From: a virus
Reading direction: 5' to 3' (one strand)
IMG/VR virus record: IMGVR_UViG_3300043419_001334
Location: 1 to 62,298 of that record
Length of the DNA stretch: 62,298 bases
This document shows positions 55,860 to 62,298 of this stretch, in pieces; within the stretch, counting starts at the first letter, position 1; every line of letters begins with the position of its first letter. The notes under the pieces were generated by a model. That model had not been told where the DNA came from and did no database searches. It saw only the letters and a program-made list of their open reading frames with translations. The position numbers and the translations under genes were made by a program.

Positions 55860-56893
55860 ACTAATGTATTGTTAAAATTCATAGTTGTTTCAGAATAGTA
55901 ATCATTTTTTACAACTACAATTTTTAACTCATCATTTGTGTTAAGTTGTATTAGATTAACATCATCACCAAAATAATTACCGTTAACAAACACTGAAAAA
56001 GATGATATATTTACAGTTTCTCCTAAAGACATGTTTATTGAGTAATCAAATTTTTTAATAAACTCATCAACTCCCTCGTCAAATGTTATGTTCAATTCTG
56101 TACTAGCAGGATTTGAATTTTTTTTACGACCTCTCTTAATTTTTTTATCATCCGATTCCTGTAACTGTAATAATCTATTGATGGCCGGTGACACCTCAAA
56201 TTCATTTTCATCAATTAAAAAACCTAACATTGTAAAAGAATAACTTTGTATGTAGAATTTTCTTTTTTCTAAATCCATAACTGATTCGTCACTTATTTCT
56301 CCCATTACTATTGGAATATAATGACCTTTGATAACTTGGTATGCTTGTTTTGATGCAAATTTTTCTATTACGTTTTTATTGAATGAATTTAATTCTCTCA
56401 TTCTATTACAGATTATTTTTACCGAATATGTAATATCGACAGGAACTGGTTGCGGTATTTTATAAACGTCATATCCGTTCCTATTACCATCCCATGTCGG
56501 TACCTGAGCATAAAAATAAAGTCGTCTATTCGGTATGTTATACATTAAAGACGGATTTGAGCCGAATTTAACCTCAGGAGTTCTAATAACCGTGATGAAT
56601 GGAGGTTCAACATTTTTATCTAGATTTTGAAAATTCCATGTCTCTGTAAACTGAGACCAATTTTGTGTAGTAATAAGTATGTCAACCATTGGAACTACCT
56701 TACCATCAACAACAGTTTTTAACTCATCTTTTACAAAATCTAAAAACCCCTTATCCAAATCGGCATGTAATAATGATTTAGGTAAAAAAGTGCCGTCTTT
56801 AGATATCTTTTCAGCAAGTTCGTACCTTCTAGCCAATAAAGTTTTAGACTCGGTTAAAGGGATATGTTTTTTTATTTTTTTAGGTAAAGCCAT
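55856..56893 (-). CDS. Tail completion/sheath stabiliser protein (gp15-like, tentative)
   Basis: A 345-residue protein. It has VDILITTQNWSQFTETWNFQ, then FITVIRTPEVKFG, IPQPVPVDITYSVKIICNRM and KGHYIPIVMGE, typical of a family in T4-like phages that caps the tail or stabilises the sheath near the neck (gp15 type). An Arg/Lys stretch (KKIKRGRKKNS) and a beta C-terminus follow. It lies just upstream of the sheath gene. The start overlaps the stop of the zinc-ribbon gene (TAATG). Gp15 assignment is moderate; another neck function is possible. Confidence 0.6.
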   Translation of the reverse strand: MALPKKIKKHIPLTESKTLLARRYELAEKISKDGTFLPKSLLHADLDKGFLDFVKDELKTVVDGKVVPMVDILITTQNWSQFTETWNFQNLDKNVEPPFITVIRTPEVKFGSNPSLMYNIPNRRLYFYAQVPTWDGNRNGYDVYKIPQPVPVDITYSVKIICNRMRELNSFNKNVIEKFASKQAYQVIKGHYIPIVMGEISDESVMDLEKRKFYIQSYSFTMLGFLIDENEFEVSPAINRLLQLQESDDKKIKRGRKKNSNPASTELNITFDEGVDEFIKKFDYSINMSLGETVNISSFSVFVNGNYFGDDVNLIQLNTNDELKIVVVKNDYYSETTMNFNNTLV

Positions 56894-57048
56894 TACTCTT
56901 CATTATTTTTACCACAATTATGACAAATAAATGGGTCGTCACCACCCTCAGATAATTTCCAAGACCATCCACATTCGCAAACCACTTTTTTAGTATCAAC
57001 CATTTCAGTCAATCTTTGTAATTGTTCGTCAGTTATTTTAATTTTCAT
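56893..57048 (-). CDS. Small zinc-ribbon protein
   Basis: A 51-residue protein: a helical start (KITDEQLQRLTEMVD), then CECGWSWKLSEGGDDP and FICHNCGKNNEE. The CxC...CxxC pairs form a zinc ribbon. It overlaps the neck-like gene upstream by ATGA and the gp15-like gene downstream by TAATG, so it is part of the neck/tail operon and expressed in step with both. A chaperone or assembly factor is plausible; the cargo is unknown. Confidence 0.7.
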   Translation of the reverse strand: MKIKITDEQLQRLTEMVDTKKVVCECGWSWKLSEGGDDPFICHNCGKNNEE

Positions 57049-57560
57049 AGACCTCTAAATTCGTTATTTGTTACAGGTGAAGCCGTTATTGTTCTGTAAA
57101 ACGGTAAATAACCTGCATAGGTATGTTTATTATCGGAAGTTACACGACCGTCATTATTTACTGTATAATATCTAACTCTTGTTTCAGTTTCATAATATCC
57201 AATATAATCACCAAAGTTAATTTCAATATCTAATTCTTCTAAATGTTTTTGATATACAGATACTCTAATGTTACCTGGCTCAAGATTTTCTATTTTAGAA
57301 TTACCAAGATTTTTGTTTTCAGGTGCCATAACTTGTACAAAAGCTTTAAATTCTACAGGAGGTAAAAACTTTATACCGTCAGTTAGAGTCTCTCCATAAA
57401 CATCATCGGTCTTAGTCTTATATCTATCCACTCTATATAAAACCAATGTGAAATTCATGTCACCATGTAACCATTCCTCCCCCATTGATATATCAAGGTT
57501 ATAATCCTCCGCTCCGAAAAATTTACCTATTCTTGAAATCGGTACTCTTGGTTGTCCCAT
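57045..57560 (-). CDS. Neck/head-tail connector protein (gp14-like, tentative)
   Basis: A 171-residue protein. It has KFFGAEDYNLDISMGEEWLH, the segment KTDDVYGETLTDGIKFLPP, ELDIEINFGDYIGYYETE and a final Tyr-rich strand. The TDDxYGE followed by a Leu-Pro-Pro strand is shared with T4-like neck proteins of the gp14 group. The start sits near the divergent start of the rightward SNF2 helicase. It is the first gene of the leftward morphogenesis block and carries a TATTTAT box 5 bases upstream. Confidence 0.55.
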   Translation of the reverse strand: MGQPRVPISRIGKFFGAEDYNLDISMGEEWLHGDMNFTLVLYRVDRYKTKTDDVYGETLTDGIKFLPPVEFKAFVQVMAPENKNLGNSKIENLEPGNIRVSVYQKHLEELDIEINFGDYIGYYETETRVRYYTVNNDGRVTSDNKHTYAGYLPFYRTITASPVTNNEFRGL

Positions 57561-57564
57561 ATTG

Positions 57565-57571
57565 ATAAATA
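57565..57571 (-). promoter_or_regulatory. TATTTAT box upstream of the neck-like gene
   Basis: Coding-strand context AGATATTTATCAATATGG, 5 bases from the ATG at 57560, inside the 72-base divergent gap between leftward and rightward genes. Confidence 0.4.
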
Positions 57572-57632
57572 TCTAATTTTTACTATTTTTATAATATCAA
57601 ACGTTGTTTTGGAAACAGGACAGGTAGAAAAT

Positions 57633-59372
57633 ATGATTGAAAGTAAAGCTCTTAATATTTTAGAGTCGTATTCGGGTGCAAACAATTATATTTTGAGATT
57701 AAAAACTCAAAAAGAATCAAATAAAAAGTTTTACCCTACAAGGTCACAGTCGGAATATATTACAACTTATCATGAAGTGACTCCGAAAGTTGCTAAAAAG
57801 TGGGTTGATTTGGACCCGTATTTTGCTAAGAAAATTGCCGACGAAAAACTTTATTCTGAAATACCTACTGAATTGTGGATTGAGAAGTTATTGGTGGAAA
57901 AAGAAAAATCGTATCATGTTTGGGGTAAAGTTTTTTCAGGGGAGACTCTTCATGATTTTTGGTTACCTAAAGGCGCCATAATTAAAACACATGTCATTAA
58001 AGATGTTAAGGTAGACTATGAAAAATACAGACATAGGCCCCCACTTGAACATCAAAAAATTGCAATAGAAAAATTAGTTGGTAGTACAAGATTTATACTG
58101 GCTGATGATATGGGTTTAGGAAAAACAACCTCAACAATTATCGCCGCTTTAGAGACAGGAATTCAAAAAGTTTTAATAATATGTCCGGCGTCTCTCAAAA
58201 TAAATTGGATGAGAGAGATTCAAAACTATACGGACAGGAGCGTGTTTATTGCCGAGGGTAAAAACTTTTCTCTCGAACATGATTTTGTGATTGTAAACTA
58301 TGATATCATAAAAAATTTCTACGATTTAAAAGACAAAAAAAATTCACTAATTTCACAAGGTAATTTTGATTTAATTATTATTGACGAAGCTCACTATGTT
58401 CAAAATGTTCAAGCTCAGCGTACCAAATTAATAAATAGTTTTGCAAAAAACACAAAAAGATTGTGGTTGTTAACGGGAACTCCTATGACATCACGACCAA
58501 TGAATTATTTTAATTTGTTGAGTTTAATTGATAGTCCTGTTGCTCAAAATTGGATGGCCTACGCCATAAGATATTGTCAAGGATACCAATTTAAGGCAGG
58601 AAATAGAAAAGTTTGGAACGTAACAGGGGCCTCAAATTTAGAAGAATTGAGAGATAGGACTTCTCGTCAGGTTCTCAGGAGATTAAAGACAGAAGTTTTA
58701 GATTTACCTGATAAAATTATCTCACCTGTATATCTTAGATTAAAGTCAAAAGTTTATGAGGAACTGATGGGGGATTATTACAATTGGTATGAGAATAGAA
58801 AGGACGAATCATCATCATTAACTGTCCAATTTAACAAGTTAATGAAGGTGAGACAAACAATTGCGGATGAAAAAGTATCGGATACCATAGAACTAATTCA
58901 AAATATTATCGACCAAGATAAAAAAGTTATCGTGTTCACTAATTTTACTGACACCTTAAATAAAATTGCGGACCATTTTGGTAAACAGGCGGTTCGTTTA
59001 GATGGGTCAACAAGTAAACCAATGAGACAACATGCGGTTGATGAGTTTCAAGAAAACGATAAAATTAAAGTGTTTGTTGGTAATCTGTTGGCGGCTGGTG
59101 TTGGGTTAACATTAACAGCAGGAGAAGCGGTTATATTCAATGACCTATCTTTTGTACCGGCCCACCACCAACAAGCGGAGGATAGAGCATATAGGTATGG
59201 TCAAAAGAATTCTGTGTCGGTTTATTATCCAATATTTGACAATACAATCGAGGGTATTATCTATGATATGTTATCAAAAAAGAAAAATATAATCGACACT
59301 GTAATGGGTGATAATTTGGATAAGGCAGATTTCATAGAAGAATTGATGAATAGAATAAACTCTCGTTTATAA
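57633..59372 (+). CDS. SNF2-family DNA helicase/translocase
   Basis: A 579-residue protein. The frame is open from a TTG at 57552, but I chose the ATG at 57633 because the residues before it are not conserved in type. Helicase motifs: I DDMGLGKTT, Ia LIICPASLKINW, II IIDEAHYVQN, III LLTGTPMTSRPMN, IV VIVFTNFTD, V/VI GVGLTLTAGEAV and QAEDRAYRYGQKNSV. This is the Snf2/SMARCAL1 type, as in phage UvsW-like annealing helicases. It probably remodels recombination intermediates or forks. It starts a rightward block that continues with superoxide dismutase and gp13. Confidence 0.88.
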   Translation: MIESKALNILESYSGANNYILRLKTQKESNKKFYPTRSQSEYITTYHEVTPKVAKKWVDLDPYFAKKIADEKLYSEIPTELWIEKLLVEKEKSYHVWGKVFSGETLHDFWLPKGAIIKTHVIKDVKVDYEKYRHRPPLEHQKIAIEKLVGSTRFILADDMGLGKTTSTIIAALETGIQKVLIICPASLKINWMREIQNYTDRSVFIAEGKNFSLEHDFVIVNYDIIKNFYDLKDKKNSLISQGNFDLIIIDEAHYVQNVQAQRTKLINSFAKNTKRLWLLTGTPMTSRPMNYFNLLSLIDSPVAQNWMAYAIRYCQGYQFKAGNRKVWNVTGASNLEELRDRTSRQVLRRLKTEVLDLPDKIISPVYLRLKSKVYEELMGDYYNWYENRKDESSSLTVQFNKLMKVRQTIADEKVSDTIELIQNIIDQDKKVIVFTNFTDTLNKIADHFGKQAVRLDGSTSKPMRQHAVDEFQENDKIKVFVGNLLAAGVGLTLTAGEAVIFNDLSFVPAHHQQAEDRAYRYGQKNSVSVYYPIFDNTIEGIIYDMLSKKKNIIDTVMGDNLDKADFIEELMNRINSRL

Positions 59373-59385
59373 GTCTAAAATGAGA

Positions 59386-59392
59386 TATTTAT
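59386..59392 (+). promoter_or_regulatory. TATTTAT box upstream of the superoxide dismutase gene
   Basis: Coding-strand context GAGATATTTATATCTATAAAA, 17 bases before the ATG at 59410. Confidence 0.45.
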
Positions 59393-59409
59393 ATCTATAA
59401 AATATCTTG

Positions 59410-60183
59410 ATGAAAAACTTAGAGTCTAAAGCCGAATTACTTAAAGAAGAAATTATTTTACAAGAAAAGAAAGATAACCAAAACTTTCTTATAACTGAAA
59501 TGAAACGAATTGGTATCGATAAACTACCATATTCATATTCTTCTTTAAAAAATTTCATTGATTCTAAAACAATGGATGTACATTATAACAATCACTACAA
59601 AACATATGTCAAAAAATTAAATGACGCATTATCAAAAAAAGATTATGGTGATATTGAACTCGAGGAAATTGTTAAATCTATAAGTAAATATAATACCAAA
59701 ATTAGAAACAATGCTGGCGGGGCCTTTAATCATGCAATGTTTTGGAAAATGTTATCACCAAAAAAACAAAAAATTCAGGGTGAAATTGTAGAAAAAATTA
59801 AAAAACATTTTGGTAGTGTTAATGAGTTCAAACAAGAATTTGAGGAAACTGCTAAAGATAGATTTGGTTCGGGATGGGTTTGGTTAGTTTTAACCAAAAA
59901 TAATAAATTAAAGATTATGTCAACCGCTAATCAAGATAATCCACTTATGAATGTTATTGATGGAGGCTATCCTCTATTAGGATTAGACTTATGGGAACAT
60001 GCTTACTATTTAAAATACCAAAGTAAAAGAGACGAGTACATTAAAAATTTTTGGGATGTGGTTAATTGGGAATTTGTTAATGAACTTTATAATTTAAAAA
60101 TAAAAAAAGAAACTAACGAATCTGTTAGAACTACAAAAAACCAAATTTTAGAGAGTATTAAGGGTCCGATAAAACACGGTTAA
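59410..60183 (+). CDS. sodA: Superoxide dismutase, Fe/Mn family (Mn-type signature)
   Basis: A 257-residue protein, longer than the usual ~200. Metal ligands are complete: His58 in TMDVHYNNHY, His108 in GGAFNHAMFW, Asp193 and His197 in LGLDLWEHAYY. FGSGWVWLV and the Gln in STANQDNPL (Gln175) favour the Mn type. A ~35-residue N-terminal extension (rich in Glu/Lys, containing ITE at 28-30) and a ~30-residue C-terminal extension (RTTKNQILESIK) are unusual. It lies between a helicase and a neck gene with its own TATTTAT box. The extension suggests packaging in the capsid (inference). The start at TTG 59407 is unlikely. Confidence 0.93.
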   Translation: MKNLESKAELLKEEIILQEKKDNQNFLITEMKRIGIDKLPYSYSSLKNFIDSKTMDVHYNNHYKTYVKKLNDALSKKDYGDIELEEIVKSISKYNTKIRNNAGGAFNHAMFWKMLSPKKQKIQGEIVEKIKKHFGSVNEFKQEFEETAKDRFGSGWVWLVLTKNNKLKIMSTANQDNPLMNVIDGGYPLLGLDLWEHAYYLKYQSKRDEYIKNFWDVVNWEFVNELYNLKIKKETNESVRTTKNQILESIKGPIKHG

Positions 60184-60203
60184 AATAATTCTATTTAGGG
60201 AAA

Positions 60204-60210
60204 TATTTAT
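60204..60210 (+). promoter_or_regulatory. TATTTAT box upstream of the gp13-like gene
   Basis: Coding-strand context GGAAATATTTATATAATAAAC, 15 bases before the ATG at 60226. Confidence 0.45.
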
Positions 60211-60225
60211 ATAATAAACAAATCA

Positions 60226-61347
60226 ATGGCAATAATTGAAGAACCATATAGAAGTAGTTTATACACTAAGCTTCGTCACTTATTAGGGGCGCCACTTAGA
60301 AGCGTTGAGTTAGAGGACGAACAATTGGATTCATTATTGGAGTTATCGATAGATGATTATTCTCAATACATTCAAGATTGGTTAATCGAATCTCAATGGT
60401 CTTCATTATATGGACTTAATTTAGACACCGAATCATTATCTAAAGCCTTTATTACTAAGAGTTTAGATTTTGAAGAAAGGTACACATATGCATATTCTAA
60501 AATAGTTGGTTTACAGGCCGGAGGAGACTCTGTTTTAAAGAAAGATTACATTCAGTTACAACCTGGTCAACAAATATATGAAATTCCGGCAAATAGAGAA
60601 CTTAATGAACTATTATGGTTTACTCCCGCAGAGTTAAATAATTTATTGTTTGACCCATGGTCATTTGGAGCATTAGGTGGTGTTGGATTAGGTGGACCCG
60701 CCGGATACTCTCAGATGGGTTATTCAGGTTCATATTTTATGATGCCAGCATTTGATATGTTGTTGAGGATGCAAGAAATTAATATTCAGAGAAGAATTAT
60801 TGCCGGAGATTTAACTTACAGAGTAACAGCGTTACCTGATGGTAAAAAGGCAGTTCACCTTATGAATACTCCAGGAGGTAAGTTTGATTTTGGTAACGCT
60901 ACTTTGATGAGAGGTAAAGTATGGTATTGGTATTATGATGTTGAGGGTAAAGATAGAGATGATTGTTTGAGAAATAATCCAGATATAATTAAACTACCTT
61001 CAGATGTTCCTTTTAATAAAATTAATTGGACTGATTTAAACAACCCATCTCAAATATGGGTTCGTCGTTGGTTTTTTGCGTATGCAAAAGAAACTCTATC
61101 TAGAGTTAGAGGTAAGTTTAGTGGTAATATTAAAACACCTGATTCTGAATTGACTATGGATTACCAATCATTGGCCACTGAGGCTAAAGATGAAAAATCA
61201 AAATTAATTGAAGAATTAATTGGAGCTGAAGGTCGTTTAACCAGATTAAAACCTGAGAAGGTAATGGAACGAGAATCATTAATTGCGGAAAATTTAAATA
61301 AACAAAAGAAGTTTACCGCGATGCCTCGTCAGATATATGTTATTTAA
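60226..61347 (+). CDS. 13: Neck protein (gp13-like)
   Basis: A 373-residue protein. The helical N-terminus (YTKLRHLLGAPLRSVELEDE followed by LSIDDYSQYIQDWL) matches the opening of T4-like neck protein 13. Near the C-terminus WVRRWFFAYAKETLSRVRGK is the typical helix that follows the central beta region. A Gly/Tyr/Met-rich insertion (~residues 140-180) is extra relative to T4 gp13 (309 residues). The last part is a charged coiled coil (SKLIEELIGAEGRLTRL). It joins heads to tails, yet lies on the opposite strand from the other neck genes. Confidence 0.75.
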   Translation: MAIIEEPYRSSLYTKLRHLLGAPLRSVELEDEQLDSLLELSIDDYSQYIQDWLIESQWSSLYGLNLDTESLSKAFITKSLDFEERYTYAYSKIVGLQAGGDSVLKKDYIQLQPGQQIYEIPANRELNELLWFTPAELNNLLFDPWSFGALGGVGLGGPAGYSQMGYSGSYFMMPAFDMLLRMQEINIQRRIIAGDLTYRVTALPDGKKAVHLMNTPGGKFDFGNATLMRGKVWYWYYDVEGKDRDDCLRNNPDIIKLPSDVPFNKINWTDLNNPSQIWVRRWFFAYAKETLSRVRGKFSGNIKTPDSELTMDYQSLATEAKDEKSKLIEELIGAEGRLTRLKPEKVMERESLIAENLNKQKKFTAMPRQIYVI

Positions 61348-61349
61348 TT

Positions 61350-61667
61350 ATGGAAACAAAACTTATAAAAAAACAAATAGGTCAGAAAAATTATAATATA
61401 AAGAAAATAATAACTGACCCTGAGTATATCACATCTGATGAAGAATTTTTATTAGTTCAAAACACCGTTAAAAAAGTTATATTAAATAACTCATTAACTA
61501 ATCATATAACCATTAAATCTTTATCTAAAATAACAGTTACTTGTACTGAAAATAAAATAGATGAAGAATATGATGAGGTTGTACTTTATAAAGGTTCATG
61601 TATACAGTTAATAAAGGTCAATAATATTTGGTATATTATTGGCTCAGACGGACTCAAATTGAATTAA
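61350..61667 (+). CDS. Small protein of unknown function after gp13
   Basis: A 105-residue protein starting 2 bases after the gp13 stop, so probably in the same message. Lys/Ile/Asn-rich, with a beta-rich C-terminus (YKGSCIQLIKVNNIWYIIGS). No domain recognised. The 3' end overlaps the convergent gene on the other strand by 24 bases. A head-tail joining or stabilising role is only suggested by position. Confidence 0.5.
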   Translation: METKLIKKQIGQKNYNIKKIITDPEYITSDEEFLLVQNTVKKVILNNSLTNHITIKSLSKITVTCTENKIDEEYDEVVLYKGSCIQLIKVNNIWYIIGSDGLKLN

Positions 61668-62298
61668 TTTATCTTCCCACCCATCATCGGCCAATTCGTA
61701 CATGTAATCAGGATGTAATCCTCTTTTTTCCCAATATCTCATTTCAGGTTCTGATATTGTCAAAACTTCCTCTAATGTATCTTGGTCTCCCTTCTCAAAC
61801 GGTAAACCATTAATCAATTCTGATTGGTCTTTGGTAAAGAACATTCTGTCCTCAGGATTATCCACAATCAAACCATCACGTACTTCTTCTTTAAAAACAA
61901 CCAACAACGGTTCGATACGTTTGTTAAATGTTGCTATCGCTCTCGGTACATTATAATCACCTGTCATTTCAGGATTGTTTTCTAATTCACTTGGGTCGAG
62001 ACGATAACAATTAAGTTGAACTACTGAACCAACGATATCTGAAAACGCTATTTGATATGCCAAGTCTGTTGGTCTTCCTGTATTGGCTTCCTTATTTGTT
62101 GCATCGCTACGGACCCAGTTATCCTCACCCCAAGATTGTTCCCATCCATTTTTTTGTAAAAATTTTACCTTTTCTTTTCTATTTTCATTAGTTTTGAAAT
62201 GTAAATCTAATTGTTCTTGGGACCACCCTTTTTTAGGTTTATTGACCTTTTGAACATCCCCGTGTGACGCTTTTAATCCATTATTAACATAATAAATT
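61644..62298 (-). CDS. Partial gene of unknown function running off the right edge
   Basis: The leftward frame stays open to the window end, so the codon at 62063 (TTG) is internal; about 218 residues are visible. The visible part has KGWSQEQLDLHFKTNENRKE, FLQKNGWEQSWGEDNWVR, then a helical region (IAFSDIVGSVVQLNCYRLD) and an acidic C-terminus (LPFEKGDQDTLEEVLTISEP). I do not recognise it. The C-terminus could suit a nucleic-acid enzyme or a structural protein; no motif decides. Confidence 0.5.
   Translation of the reverse strand, partial: IYYVNNGLKASHGDVQKVNKPKKGWSQEQLDLHFKTNENRKEKVKFLQKNGWEQSWGEDNWVRSDATNKEANTGRPTDLAYQIAFSDIVGSVVQLNCYRLDPSELENNPEMTGDYNVPRAIATFNKRIEPLLVVFKEEVRDGLIVDNPEDRMFFTKDQSELINGLPFEKGDQDTLEEVLTISEPEMRYWEKRGLHPDYMYELADDGWEDKLIQFESV

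Noticed and set aside
57552-57632. N-terminal extension of the SNF2 helicase from TTG 57552
   Set aside because: It overlaps the divergent gene's start and adds a hydrophobic leader not expected in this family.
61644-62063. Complete 139-residue gene starting at 62063
   Set aside because: The codon is TTG and the frame remains open with coding-like sequence to the window edge, so it is the 3' part of a longer gene.
1-62298. CRISPR array, insertion sequence, integrase or tRNA cluster
   Set aside because: No spaced direct repeats, transposase or integrase motifs were found; tRNA genes cannot be fully excluded without a covariance search.

Overview
The window is a contiguous piece of a large, AT-rich, contractile-tailed (T4-like) phage genome. 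The host is probably a member of the Bacteroidota. The phage assignment rests on recognisable T4-type proteins: tail sheath (gp18), tail tube (gp19), baseplate wedge proteins (gp6, gp25, gp53-like), a giant hub, a tape measure with its assembly chaperone, neck proteins (gp13- and gp14/gp15-like), UvsX, gp32-type ssDNA-binding protein, a DnaB/gp41-type helicase and a FEN/RNase H exonuclease. The Bacteroidota assignment is an inference. It rests on SprB-type adhesin repeats, a cytophagalysin-like M43 protease, a BspA-like surface-protein end, and the near absence of Shine-Dalgarno sequences before starts. Class Ia ribonucleotide reductase and a superoxide dismutase suggest an aerobic host.

Layout, left to right. 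1-206: end of a rightward BspA-like gene, then a terminator. 257-25290 (leftward): a RuvC-like nuclease and a block of large tail-fibre and baseplate proteins. These include an M43 metalloprotease with Pro/Thr linkers and Ig-like repeats, a SprB-repeat plus beta-propeller-like protein, a PKD protein, a 1849-residue protein with a hydrophobic segment, gp6 and gp25. 25303-34415 (leftward): a replication and nucleotide module in transcription order gp32, small protein, UvsX, FEN exonuclease, unknown, helicase, NrdB, NrdA, unknown. 34502-57560 (leftward): tail morphogenesis in transcription order gp14/neck-like, zinc ribbon, gp15-like, sheath, HAD hydrolase, tube, zinc-knuckle peptide, tape-measure chaperone (probably with a +1 frameshift extension), tape measure, OmpA-like baseplate protein, gp53-like protein, 2234-residue hub and two small proteins. 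57633-61667 (rightward): SNF2 helicase, superoxide dismutase, gp13-like neck protein and a small unknown. 61644-62298: end of a leftward gene that runs off the window.

Genes are packed tightly. Many neighbours overlap through TAATG or ATGA, and no stretch of 300 bases lacks a gene. Strong hairpin terminators follow the most highly expressed genes (sheath, tube, gp32, nrdA). A heptamer, TATTTAT on the coding strand, sits a short distance upstream of at least sixteen starts in both orientations and is the best candidate for a phage-specific expression signal.

Most striking points: host-surface-like modules built into the tail (protease, SprB, PKD, OmpA-like, BspA-like); a +1 frameshift candidate in the tape-measure chaperone; four non-structural or small proteins sharing N-terminal I-T-E or I-N-E tripeptides that resemble prohead-protease sites, including the superoxide dismutase; and a replication module embedded between two baseplate modules. 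I saw no tRNA gene, CRISPR array, insertion sequence, integrase, reverse transcriptase or lysis cassette, but tRNAs cannot be excluded by eye.
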